NCBI GenBank assembly: GCA_947305245.1
Contig: CAMZDG010000012.1
Span: forward strand, 1 to 64,000
Direction of reading: 5' to 3'
Length of the DNA: 64,000 nucleotides
Origin: an uncultured Lachnospiraceae bacterium
GTDB taxonomy: Bacteria; Bacillota; Clostridia; Lachnospirales; Lachnospiraceae
Shown here: in pieces, positions 54,148 through 62,528 of the stretch
Numbering within the stretch: position 1 is the stretch's first letter
Layout of the letters: every line of letters starts with the position of its first letter
Position numbers and translations under genes: made by a program
Notes under the pieces: generated by a model
Database searches by the model: none
Seen by the model: the letters and a program-made list of their open reading frames with translations, nothing else
What the model was told of the DNA's origin: nothing

Positions 54148-54419
54148 ATTGTTGCTCCTTTCGATTCGCATGAATAAATGATCAGAATCTTAGCTTATCA
54201 TATCGAAAAGGCGGGAAAGACGCAAGGGGAGAATTCGCACGATACCAAATCGTAACGTGCGAGGGAAAATGGGGCGGGTCGATTTCAGAAAAAAGAAGTT
54301 CATTTCCCAAGAAACGGATTGTTTCCTTTGGCGGGAGATGATAAAATAAAAAAAGAATGCTGAACAGGCCCGTACCGCGAAACGCGCGGACGGGAGCAGC
54401 TGGAAAGGGGATCACGGCA

Positions 54420-55355
54420 TTGGCTGAGGAAGGCAAGAAGACAGAGCTTTTGAAAAAGCAGATGATGGAATATTTCGCGGGAAAGGAAAGCGCGGCGGAG
54501 AACGTGCTGATCTGCCTGTTGGCAGGCGGACACGTGCTCCTGGAGGACGTGCCCGGCGTGGGAAAGACAACGCTTGCCAGAACGCTTGCCAACTCCATGG
54601 AGTGTGATTTCGGACGGATCCAGTTCACGCCGGACACGCTTCCCGGAGACGTGGTGGGCACCACGGTCTATAACATGAAGACCGGCGAATTCACGTACCG
54701 CGAGGGCGCGGTCATGCACCAGATCCTTCTGGCGGACGAGATCAACCGCACATCCCCCAAGACGCAGTCGAGCCTTCTTGAGGCCATGGCGGAAGGGCAA
54801 GTGACAGTGGATGGCAAGGAATATCCCCTGCCCAAGCCCTTTATGGTCATCGCGACCCAAAATCCCGTGGAATTCCTTGGAACCTATCCTCTGCCCGAGG
54901 CGCAGATGGATCGCTTTATGATGCGCCTTTCGCTGGGGTATCCGGAGGAATCGGAGGAGCTTCGCCTCGCCAAGAACTTCCTGGCCGGAAAGACCGTGGG
55001 AGAGATCCAGGGTGTCTGCACTTCGCAGGACGTGCTTGCGATGAAGGAAGCAGTGGAAAAGGTGCAGGTGAGCGACGGCGTGATCAAGTATATCCAGGAC
55101 ATTATCGCGCTGACTCGCAACGAGAAGAGCTTTGTGCTCGGCGCCAGTCCCAGGGCGATGCTGAACCTCATCCGCGCCTCCCAGGCGAAGGCCTTCCTTT
55201 TGGATCGCGACTTCGTAAAGCCGGATGACATAAAGGCCGTTGCCATCAACGTGCTCCACCACCGCATCAGTCTCACCCCGGAGGCCAAGATCCGCAAAGA
55301 AGACATGGACCGCCTCCTAAAGGAGCTGATCCTCAAGGCGAAAGTCCCCATGTAA
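54420..55355 (+). CDS. MoxR-family AAA+ ATPase
   Basis: About 311 aa. Walker A LLEDVPGVGKTTLARTLA, Walker B LADEINRTSP, sensor 1 ATQNPVE and GASPRAMLN C-terminal lid. Works with the downstream DUF58 and transglutaminase proteins, a common trio thought to activate or assemble protein complexes. Start TTG 54420 has AAAGGGG upstream; ATG 54357 would add 21 non-conserved residues. Confidence 0.9.
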   Translation: MAEEGKKTELLKKQMMEYFAGKESAAENVLICLLAGGHVLLEDVPGVGKTTLARTLANSMECDFGRIQFTPDTLPGDVVGTTVYNMKTGEFTYREGAVMHQILLADEINRTSPKTQSSLLEAMAEGQVTVDGKEYPLPKPFMVIATQNPVEFLGTYPLPEAQMDRFMMRLSLGYPEESEELRLAKNFLAGKTVGEIQGVCTSQDVLAMKEAVEKVQVSDGVIKYIQDIIALTRNEKSFVLGASPRAMLNLIRASQAKAFLLDRDFVKPDDIKAVAINVLHHRISLTPEAKIRKEDMDRLLKELILKAKVPM

Positions 55356-55381
55356 GGTAATGTTGTAGATTTACATAAACT

Positions 55382-55403
55382 GGGATCACCCATGCGTGAT
55401 CCC
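55382..55403 (+). other. intercistronic hairpin between moxR and the DUF58 gene
   Basis: Perfect 8-bp arms GGGATCAC / GTGATCCC with 6-nt loop in the 64-bp gap. No T-run, so it is more likely an RNA-processing or stability element than a terminator. Confidence 0.5.
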
Positions 55404-55419
55404 GTCCCTTGGAGAAGTT

Positions 55420-56586
55420 ATGAAACGTAACCGCATTATATTTGCCATATTGTGGATCACGTCCCTAGTGGGGATCAGCTTTTTTGGCGGTCCCGTCAGC
55501 TATGGCTTTTTTGCCGCGCTCACGTTTCTTCCCCTGGTCTCGCTTGCGTACCTTGGCTTCGTGTTCTTTTTCTTCCGGATCTATCAGGAATTGGACGGAA
55601 AGCGCTTGGTCGCCAACCATACCGTGCCTTTTTATTTTACTTTGATCAATGAATATCACTTTGGATTCTGCGGCATCCGCGTTCGCTTTTTCTCCTCTTT
55701 CTCCACCATCAGCGGTCTGGACGACGGAGTGGAATATGAGCTCTTGCCGGGGACCGGCATTACGAAGCAGACCAACCTGGTCTGCAAGTATCGCGGAGAG
55801 TATGAGGTGGGCATTAAGAGCGTGGAGATCCAAGATTACTTTCGGCTGCTCCACCTTTCCTATCACAACAAGGAGACGCTTCGCGTGATCGTGAAGCCGA
55901 ATCTCGTAAAGCTAAGCAACTTAAAGTGCATGGATCTTTCCCAGACCATGGCCAGGGAGACCATGGTGAATCCGACGGAAGCAGACGTGCTGGTGCGGGA
56001 GTATGAGCCTGGGGACGACGTCCGTCAGATGAACTGGAAGGCCAGTGCCAGAAGCGGAAGGCTCCTGATCCGGAAACGGGTGGGAGAGGAAAAGGAGGGT
56101 GTTTACATCCTTCTTGGAACCAACAGATGCAGCAGCGAGCAGAAGGAATATCTGCCCGTGGAAAATAAGATGCTGGAGGTGACGCTTGCGCTTGCAATGT
56201 TCTTTGCGGAAAAGAGCATTCAGACGAACCTCTGCTATGAGGCCGGAGGGATCGTGGAGAGGGGCGTCTCCAATTTGGAACAATTTGATGCTTTTTATGA
56301 GAACGTCTGCGGCATTTCCTTCCAAGAGGACGTGACGGAGCAAGACTTCCTTGCACAGGCGGCGATGCGGCCGGAGATCTTCCGGTGCAAGACCATGTTC
56401 CTCGTGCTGCATGAATGGACGGAAGCTGCGCTTCAGATGCTGCACTTGCTCAGAGAGAATAACGTGTTTGCCATCACTTGTCTGATCCGTGATGAGATTC
56501 CGGAGGATCTGCCCGGAGCAAAAATGCCTGGCATGGAGCTGGTGCGGATCGGTACGGAGGATGATCTGACGGAGGTGGCGCTATGA
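55420..56586 (+). CDS. DUF58 domain protein
   Basis: About 388 aa, start ATG 55420 with GGAGAAG upstream. Two N-terminal TM helices (up to about residue 55), a beta-rich middle domain and a C-terminal vWA-like part. The DUF58 signature REYEPGDDVRQMNWKASAR is at about 210-225. Genetic partner of MoxR and the transglutaminase; overlaps the next gene by 4 bp. Confidence 0.9.
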   Translation: MKRNRIIFAILWITSLVGISFFGGPVSYGFFAALTFLPLVSLAYLGFVFFFFRIYQELDGKRLVANHTVPFYFTLINEYHFGFCGIRVRFFSSFSTISGLDDGVEYELLPGTGITKQTNLVCKYRGEYEVGIKSVEIQDYFRLLHLSYHNKETLRVIVKPNLVKLSNLKCMDLSQTMARETMVNPTEADVLVREYEPGDDVRQMNWKASARSGRLLIRKRVGEEKEGVYILLGTNRCSSEQKEYLPVENKMLEVTLALAMFFAEKSIQTNLCYEAGGIVERGVSNLEQFDAFYENVCGISFQEDVTEQDFLAQAAMRPEIFRCKTMFLVLHEWTEAALQMLHLLRENNVFAITCLIRDEIPEDLPGAKMPGMELVRIGTEDDLTEVAL

Positions 56587-58850
56587 TCGCGGTTTTGTAT
56601 GATCTGCTCTACGTCATTTCCACAACCTTCCTGGCCGTGAACGTGGGACTGCCCTACTTTGGAGGCCCCGAGAAGCCGTTTCGGGCCTATTTTATGGCAC
56701 TGGTGGTGGCCGGCATCCTGATGACGCTAAAGCATTGGGAGAATCGCTTAAAATTCTTGCTTCCGGGGATTTTCCTGGTGCTGACGGGCGGTAAGTTCCT
56801 GCTGCAGAGTTCGGAAGAGAGGATGGATTATTTTTGGGAGAATGAGTGGGTCCTTTGGGTGACGCTGACGGCCGCTTTGTGCTTCCTGGCAGGCGTACTC
56901 ATGGCCAGATTCCGGTGGGTCCGCAGGGTCACGGCGCTGCTTTTGGTCGTCGGGCTGGTACTGTTTTTGACGGTCCTGCCCTGGCCGGGGAAGCTGACGG
57001 TGGGCATGGCGATCCTGCTTCTTGTGATGATCCTTGCGGATGAGATCCAGCTTCGCTGGGAGAAGAGCGGATACGTGGAGGCAAAGGGGCATCTGGTCTC
57101 CATCGCGCCTTTCCTCCTTGCATTAAGCCTGTTGGTGCTTTGCTTTCCGGCGCCGGAGAATCCTTATGACTGGAATTTCGCCTATAAGATCTGGCAGCAG
57201 GCGAGTAACCTTGTCAAAGCGACTTCCAGATGGTTCCACGGCAGTGATGAGGATTATGCCGGGACCATTGGCTTTTCGGATGAAAATCATTTTTGGGGGA
57301 ACCTGAGGAAGCGCGATAAGACCGTGATGACCATAAACAGCAACAAGGATTCCGGCCCCGTCATTTACCTGACAGGAAAGATCGCGGACACCTTTGACGG
57401 GCGGAATTGGACGGTGCGCAACCAGGAGGAGACCAGGGATCGCATGGTGGATACTCTGGAGACCTTGTGCGCCGTGAACCAATATGATCCGGAATATGTC
57501 AGAAACTATGTCTGGCGCGTGGAAGTCAAGGTGACCTTTGATGAATTCAACACGAAGTATTTCTTCTCGCCCCTAAAGTCCATTTTGGGTGAGAATGGAA
57601 CGGGCAAGGTCAACTTCACGCAGGAGGGCGGCGACCTTGTCGCGCCGGAAAAGCTCGGCTACGGAACGGAATATACGCTTGCTTTCTATCGGATGAATCA
57701 GTCTCACGTCGGATTCCAGACCTTCCTCCTCGAGGCCAAGGGCCCGGAGCCTGACAGCTGGACGTCGGTCCGCAACCAGTATGAGCCGGATTATTTCTCC
57801 GTGGACGGCGCGCCTAACATGGAGGAGAAGTATCGCGGCACCTCCTATGAGGATTATCTCAGCTACCGGGAGAGGATCCAGACTTATTATCTGGGGGAGA
57901 CGCCTGTTTCAGAGGAATTGCAGGAATATCTGGAGAAGCTCTATGACGGTGCGGAGACGGATCTCGAGAAGCTTTCCCGCATCGAGAACCTTCTCTCCTC
58001 CTTCCAATATACGGAGCGGCCGGGAGAGCTGCCGGCTTACGTCGAGACGCCTTCGGATTTCCTGGAGTATTTCCTGCTTCATAAGCAGGAGGGATATTGC
58101 AGTTATTTCGCCACGACGTTTGTGCTTCTTGCGAGGAATCTGGGCATTCCCGCAAGATTTGTGCAGGGCTTTTACGTGCCCAAGGAGGACTATCAGACGG
58201 TGGAGGTGAAATCCTCCATGGCGCATGCCTGGCCGGAGGTCTATCTGGACGGCATTGGATGGATCCCATATGAGCCTACGCCGGGAAAGAAGTATGTCAG
58301 TGCCTGGGCCTTTAAGGTAAAGGTTGACGGTTCCGGCCCGGGCGCCGTGACAGATCATAATGAGGCAAAGGACGAGGTGGATCCGGAGCTCCTTCAGACC
58401 CAGGAGGAGGAAAAAGAGAGCCTTCGGATCAAGTGGCGCGTGATCCTGATCCCGCTTGGACTTGTCCTCTTCTTCCTGATCGCCTTCCTTCTCATCGACC
58501 GTGCCATGATCATTTCCTGGTATCGCAAGCTTTCGGATGAGGGGAAATTTAAGGTGACCTTCCAAAAGAACCTAAGGATCTTAGGCCTGCTGGGATTTGC
58601 GATGGAGCAGGGCGAGACGCTGGAGGAGTTTTATGACAGGATGTCGAAGGAGATTTCGGAAAGAAGCCTTTCCTTCCTGAAGGACCGCGAGCTATCCTCA
58701 TATGCGGGCATGGTTCCCACGGAGAAGATGCGCCGTAATGCCGAGCACTGTCAGGATGATCTGATGAAGCTCTTAAAGGAAGCCAAGGGGAAGTGGTATT
58801 TCTGGTATCAGTATCAGATCTTCCGCATGGCGGCCGGGAAAAAGCCTTAA
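56583..58850 (+). CDS. membrane transglutaminase-like protein (TgpA/DUF3488-like)
   Basis: 755 aa. Five to six N-terminal TM helices (up to about 200), a long extracellular region and a transglutaminase core: GYCSYFATTFVLLARNLGIPARFVQGF (Cys), SSMAHAWPEVYLDG (His) and IPYEPTPG (with Asp in YLDG). A final TM helix at about 620-645 precedes a cytoplasmic C-terminus. Third gene of the moxR-DUF58-TGase operon. The substrate is unknown; a role in cross-linking or cleavage of surface polymers is family inference. Confidence 0.9.
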   Translation: MIAVLYDLLYVISTTFLAVNVGLPYFGGPEKPFRAYFMALVVAGILMTLKHWENRLKFLLPGIFLVLTGGKFLLQSSEERMDYFWENEWVLWVTLTAALCFLAGVLMARFRWVRRVTALLLVVGLVLFLTVLPWPGKLTVGMAILLLVMILADEIQLRWEKSGYVEAKGHLVSIAPFLLALSLLVLCFPAPENPYDWNFAYKIWQQASNLVKATSRWFHGSDEDYAGTIGFSDENHFWGNLRKRDKTVMTINSNKDSGPVIYLTGKIADTFDGRNWTVRNQEETRDRMVDTLETLCAVNQYDPEYVRNYVWRVEVKVTFDEFNTKYFFSPLKSILGENGTGKVNFTQEGGDLVAPEKLGYGTEYTLAFYRMNQSHVGFQTFLLEAKGPEPDSWTSVRNQYEPDYFSVDGAPNMEEKYRGTSYEDYLSYRERIQTYYLGETPVSEELQEYLEKLYDGAETDLEKLSRIENLLSSFQYTERPGELPAYVETPSDFLEYFLLHKQEGYCSYFATTFVLLARNLGIPARFVQGFYVPKEDYQTVEVKSSMAHAWPEVYLDGIGWIPYEPTPGKKYVSAWAFKVKVDGSGPGAVTDHNEAKDEVDPELLQTQEEEKESLRIKWRVILIPLGLVLFFLIAFLLIDRAMIISWYRKLSDEGKFKVTFQKNLRILGLLGFAMEQGETLEEFYDRMSKEISERSLSFLKDRELSSYAGMVPTEKMRRNAEHCQDDLMKLLKEAKGKWYFWYQYQIFRMAAGKKP

Positions 58851-58874
58851 CGCGCAGGGAGGGAGTGATGCATC

Positions 58875-59504
58875 ATGCGGTATTATTTGGCTGATTGCCA
58901 TTTCTTCCACGGGAACTTAAACGACAGGATGGACTGCCGGGGGTTTTCCAGTGAGGAAGAAATGAATGAATATATGATCGAAAAATGGAACGCCAAGGTC
59001 CGAAAGAGGGACGAGGTGGTCATCTTAGGGGATTTTTCCTTAGGGAACGTGGAGGAGACCACGGCGCTCCTTGGAAGGCTACAGGGAAGGCTGCATCTGA
59101 TCCTTGGAAACCATGATCACGTCATGGAGCATAAGAGAATGGATCTTTCGAGGTTTGAGTGGGTGAAGCGCTACGCGGAAATGTCGGACAATGGGAGGAA
59201 GGTCGTGCTCTGCCATTATCCCATTTTCTGTTATAACGGGCAGTACCGTCTGGACCGAAACGGGAAGCCCACCACCTATATGCTCTACGGGCACGTGCAT
59301 GACACCATGGATCAGCGGCTTATGGAGCAATTCGCAGCCATCACGGAAAGCACGCAGACGAAAAATGCGGCGGGGGAGGTGCTTCGGATCCCCTGCCAGA
59401 TGATCAATTGCTTTTGCAAATATTCTGATTATACGCCGCTTTCTTTGGACGAATGGATCGAGATTGACAGGAAGAGAAAGGAAAGTCTGCGAAATCCTAC
59501 TTGA
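58875..59504 (+). CDS. calcineurin-like metallophosphoesterase
   Basis: 209 aa cytoplasmic phosphoesterase. Metal-binding motifs LADCHFFHGN, VVILGDFSLG, LILGNHDHV, CHYPIF and YGHVHD are in canonical order. Substrate unknown. Starts 24 bp after the transglutaminase gene with AGGGAGTG upstream, so it may be cotranscribed with it. Confidence 0.9.
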   Translation: MRYYLADCHFFHGNLNDRMDCRGFSSEEEMNEYMIEKWNAKVRKRDEVVILGDFSLGNVEETTALLGRLQGRLHLILGNHDHVMEHKRMDLSRFEWVKRYAEMSDNGRKVVLCHYPIFCYNGQYRLDRNGKPTTYMLYGHVHDTMDQRLMEQFAAITESTQTKNAAGEVLRIPCQMINCFCKYSDYTPLSLDEWIEIDRKRKESLRNPT

Positions 59505-59529
59505 CAAATGGGGGCCATCCCCATATACT
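59501..59529 (+). promoter_or_regulatory. promoter of acpP
   Basis: TTGACA (59501-59506), 17 bp, TATACT (59524-59529), near consensus. The -35 overlaps the last codons of the metallophosphoesterase gene. Confidence 0.8.
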
Positions 59530-59606
59530 TTGAGTGATTGACGTAGGCTGAAATGAACATTAACGAAACACGGAGAATAGAATATCACTATTAGGAGGTT
59601 ACTAAA

Positions 59607-59840
59607 ATGTTAGAGAAGATCAAGCAGGTGATTGCAGAGCAGCTGGACGTGAACGAGGACGAGATCACGGAAGATACCAATCTTCAGGATGACCTTGGCG
59701 CAGATTCCCTGGACATCGTGGAGCTGATCATGGCATTCGAGTCCGAGTATGACATCGAGCTTCCCACGGAAGAGCTGGAGAACATCGCTACCGTGAAGGA
59801 CATTATGGATCTGATGAGAAAGATGGGCGTAGACGCTTAA
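59607..59840 (+). CDS. acpP: acyl carrier protein of fatty acid synthesis
   Basis: 77 aa, highly acidic. The phosphopantetheine Ser lies in LGADSLDIVEL, and MAFESEYDIELPTEELENI is the conserved helix 2-3 region. RBS TAGGAGGTTA. Strong promoter and terminator make it a single-gene transcript; no fab genes are adjacent. Clearly distinct from the ACP in the lasso operon. Confidence 0.95.
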   Translation: MLEKIKQVIAEQLDVNEDEITEDTNLQDDLGADSLDIVELIMAFESEYDIELPTEELENIATVKDIMDLMRKMGVDA

Positions 59841-59856
59841 AAAAGGCGAGAACGAG

Positions 59857-59890
59857 TAAGTCGCGGAAGATATCCGCGACTTATTTTTTT
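59857..59890 (+). terminator. terminator after acpP
   Basis: Perfect 11-bp stem TAAGTCGCGGA / TCCGCGACTTA, 5-nt loop, then T7. Confidence 0.9.
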
Positions 59891-59958
59891 GCCCAAATGG
59901 TCATGAGGAAGCGGCCCGGGACATAGGATGGGGTAGAAAAGGTGGCCGGGCGGTACGC

Positions 59959-60735
59959 ATGTTAAATAAGATTTGGGCTTTTATGATACTGGGAGGGATC
60001 ATCTGCGGCGTTCTCACCGGGAAGATGGAGGAGATCTCCGGCGCTGCCATCGAGAGCGCGGGGGATGCCATCACCCTGTGCATTACCATGGCCGGCGCCA
60101 CGGCGCTCTGGACGGGACTGATGGAGATCGCGAGAAAGTCCGGGCTGGTGGAGCGAATGACAAAGGGCATCGCTCCTTTTTTACGCTTTCTCTTTCCGAG
60201 GATCCCCGAGGGGCATCCCGCCATGGAGCATATCAGCACCAACGTGATCGCGAACGTTCTGGGACTTGGCTGGGCCTGCACGCCGGCCGGGCTTAAGGCC
60301 ATGGAAGCCCTGGCGGACCTCGAGCGGGAGCGGGGAAATCTGGAGGGGATCGCATCGCCTGAGATGTGTACCTTCCTGATCTTTAACATTTCCTCCCTGC
60401 AGTTGATCCCAGTCAACATGATCGCCTACCGGAGCCAATATGGCAGTGCGAACCCTGCGGGGATCATCGCGCCGGCGCTCCTTGCCACGCTGACGAGCAC
60501 CCTGGCCGCGATTGCGTTTTGTAAGCTTATGGACCGTGGCCATCATACGGGAAGCATGGACGGTAAGCCTGGAAGCATGGACGGTAAGCCGGGAACCATG
60601 GACGCTAAGTCTGGAAGCAAAGGCGGTAAGCCGGGAAACATGGACGATAAGCCTGGAAGCATGGATGGTAAGCCGGGAAGCAAAGGAGGTAAGATGGGAA
60701 TTGCAGACGGTAAGGCGGGGAGGGAAAGTATATGA
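59959..60735 (+). CDS. spmA: spore maturation protein SpmA with a repeat-rich C-terminal extension
   Basis: 258 aa. The first ~195 residues are the nucleoside-recognition (Gate) domain typical of SpmA: MAGATALWTGLMEIARKSGL, GHPAMEHISTNVIANVLGLG, FNISSLQLIPVNMIAYRSQYG and further TM helices. The last ~60 residues are a hydrophilic tail of nine 7-residue repeats of GKPGSMD type, not normally present in SpmA (about 195 aa). Involved in spore core dehydration with SpmB, whose gene overlaps its stop by 4 bp. Confidence 0.88.
   Translation: MLNKIWAFMILGGIICGVLTGKMEEISGAAIESAGDAITLCITMAGATALWTGLMEIARKSGLVERMTKGIAPFLRFLFPRIPEGHPAMEHISTNVIANVLGLGWACTPAGLKAMEALADLERERGNLEGIASPEMCTFLIFNISSLQLIPVNMIAYRSQYGSANPAGIIAPALLATLTSTLAAIAFCKLMDRGHHTGSMDGKPGSMDGKPGTMDAKSGSKGGKPGNMDDKPGSMDGKPGSKGGKMGIADGKAGRESI
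60549..60727 (+). repeat. 21-bp tandem repeats at the 3' end of spmA
   Basis: Units of the form GGAAGCATGGACGGTAAGCC repeated about nine times in frame with variants at the ACC, AAA and AAC codons. They encode the GKPGSMD-type tail. Expected to vary in copy number by slippage. Confidence 0.8.
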
Positions 60736-61247
60736 CATATGTGTCAAATTTTATCATACCTGCCGTACTCTTTCTCGTGGTGGCCCACGGGCTCCTGGCA
60801 AAGGTAAAGATTTACGAAAGCTTTCTCAAGGGAGCAAGCGACGGATTAAAGATCACCGTGGAGATCATGCCCACCCTGATCGGCCTGATGGTGGGCGTTG
60901 GGATCCTTCGCGCCTCCGGCTTTTTTGCATTGCTGGAGCAGGCGCTGGCGCCGGTGGCGGCGCTCTTTGGCTTCCCGGCACAGATCCTGACGCTCCTTGC
61001 CGTAAAGCTTTTTTCTTCCTCCGCGGCCACCGGGCTGGTGCTGGACGTCTTTGCCACCTATGGTCCGGATTCCTATCCGGGACTCATCACGAGCATTGTC
61101 ATGAGCTGTACGGAAACCGTCTTTTATACCATGAGCGTCTATTTTCTCGCGGCGAAGGTCACAAAAACCCGCTACACGTTGGCGGGAGCACTCCTGTCAA
61201 CCGTAGCGGGCACCATGATGGGCATTTTCCTTGCAAGGCTTGCGTAG
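60732..61247 (+). CDS. spmB: spore maturation protein SpmB
   Basis: 171 aa, about five TM helices, nucleoside-recognition domain. Conserved YESFLKGASDGLKITVEIMP, LIGLMVGVGILRASG, KLFSSSAATGLVLD and GPDSYPGLITSIVMSCTETVFYT. Overlaps spmA by 4 bp. Partner of SpmA. Indicates a sporulating lineage. Confidence 0.92.
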   Translation: MTYVSNFIIPAVLFLVVAHGLLAKVKIYESFLKGASDGLKITVEIMPTLIGLMVGVGILRASGFFALLEQALAPVAALFGFPAQILTLLAVKLFSSSAATGLVLDVFATYGPDSYPGLITSIVMSCTETVFYTMSVYFLAAKVTKTRYTLAGALLSTVAGTMMGIFLARLA

Positions 61248-61302
61248 GTCATACGCCTTAGCCTGCACAGATGGATAATTTGTCAGGTTTCTTTTCGGCG
61301 GG

Positions 61303-62274
61303 TTATTTGTTCGGTCTCATGTAGATGGTCTGCTGACCGCCCTGCGTGTAGAGATTTCGGTACTCCGTGGGCGAGCAGCCCTTGTTTCGCTTAAAGGTTC
61401 TGTTAAAAGAGGACAGGCTGGAGAACCCTGCCTGGATCGAGACATCCGTCACGGGGAACTTGGGAACCAGAAGCATTTGCTCCGCCGCGCGGATCCGCTT
61501 TTCCGTCAGATACTCATAAAAGGTATGGTTCGTGTATTCCTTAAAGAGACGGGTGAAATAAAACTTTGAAAACCCTGCGATCTGAGCGGCCTGCTCCAGC
61601 GTGACGTTCTCGGAATAATGCTCATCAATATAATCCAGCACCATGGTAAGCTGGCTGACGACAGAGCTGTTCTTGACGGGATTGCTGGCCTGGGTCGGAA
61701 CGGTTCCAATGTTCTTCTCGCCGAGCTTGGCAAAGAAGCTCAGGATGCAGGCGTAGAGATTCATCTCCTTTGTAATGCTCTGCCCCCAGTAATGCTCTGC
61801 GAGAAGCAGGATCAGCTTTGCCTCCGCCGCATAATACTCCGGATCGTCATCGTAGGTGATGCGCATGGGCTGCGACAAAAGGGACTGAATGTAGTTATAG
61901 CCCGGAAGCTGGGAGAGGAGATTCAGCTCAAAAATGTAGATCAGGCGGGAGCCCTGCTGCGGGGCTTCCAGGGAATGGATCGTTCCCGCAGGAATGATAA
62001 AGATGTCTCCGGGCTCTAAGACATAGGTCTCGGAGAGAATGTTCGCCACGTAATTCCCCTCCAGCGGCATGATGATCTCCAGCGCCGTGTGCCAATGGCT
62101 GGAAAAATTCGCCGACTGAACGTTATACCAAAAGCGCATGGAGGAGCTCTTCACGGTTTGCACGTGCTCATGCGTCCCTTCCAGGATACGGTCGCCGTTT
62201 GGCACCATGTCTGGCTGGACAAGGTATTTTTGCCGCTGCTCGGGAGCAATGTAATATAGTTCGGGTGGATTCAT
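61303..62274 (-). CDS. AraC-family transcriptional regulator with cupin sensor domain
   Basis: 323 aa. An N-terminal cupin (about 50-150: HWHTALEIIMPLEGNY, VLEPGDIFIIPAGTIHSLE) probably binds a sugar or related ligand. The C-terminal tandem helix-turn-helix (215-315) has TLEQAAQIAGFSKFYFTRLFKEYT and VTDVSIQAGFSSLSSFNRTFKRNKGCSPTEYR. Target genes are unknown; no sugar operon is adjacent. ATG 62274 with AAGGAG upstream. Gap 62275-62528 shows nothing recognisable. Confidence 0.92.
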   Translation of the reverse strand: MNPPELYYIAPEQRQKYLVQPDMVPNGDRILEGTHEHVQTVKSSSMRFWYNVQSANFSSHWHTALEIIMPLEGNYVANILSETYVLEPGDIFIIPAGTIHSLEAPQQGSRLIYIFELNLLSQLPGYNYIQSLLSQPMRITYDDDPEYYAAEAKLILLLAEHYWGQSITKEMNLYACILSFFAKLGEKNIGTVPTQASNPVKNSSVVSQLTMVLDYIDEHYSENVTLEQAAQIAGFSKFYFTRLFKEYTNHTFYEYLTEKRIRAAEQMLLVPKFPVTDVSIQAGFSSLSSFNRTFKRNKGCSPTEYRNLYTQGGQQTIYMRPNK

Positions 62275-62528
62275 TTGTACTCCTTATTGGCACGCTGGGT
62301 GCTCGCATCGAAAAAGCCCGCAAAGATGGCACTTTTGCAGGATCCTTTGTTTCGGAAAGCAATATCTGCTTTGCATTTATTGCTTTTCGCGTTCATCGTA
62401 GCACAATGTGCAAAGCAATGCAAGGTTTTCTGACGAAAAATTGCTTTTTTCACAGAAAATTCACAATTGTTTTACGCAACATTTGCATGGGCTGGAGCTT
62501 TGGAGAGGAGAAAACTGTTCATGATTTG

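Noticed and set aside
54300-55262. 320-aa frame antisense to moxR
   Set aside because: MoxR Walker motifs on the + strand explain the sequence; the shadow is His/Arg/Leu-rich with no domain.
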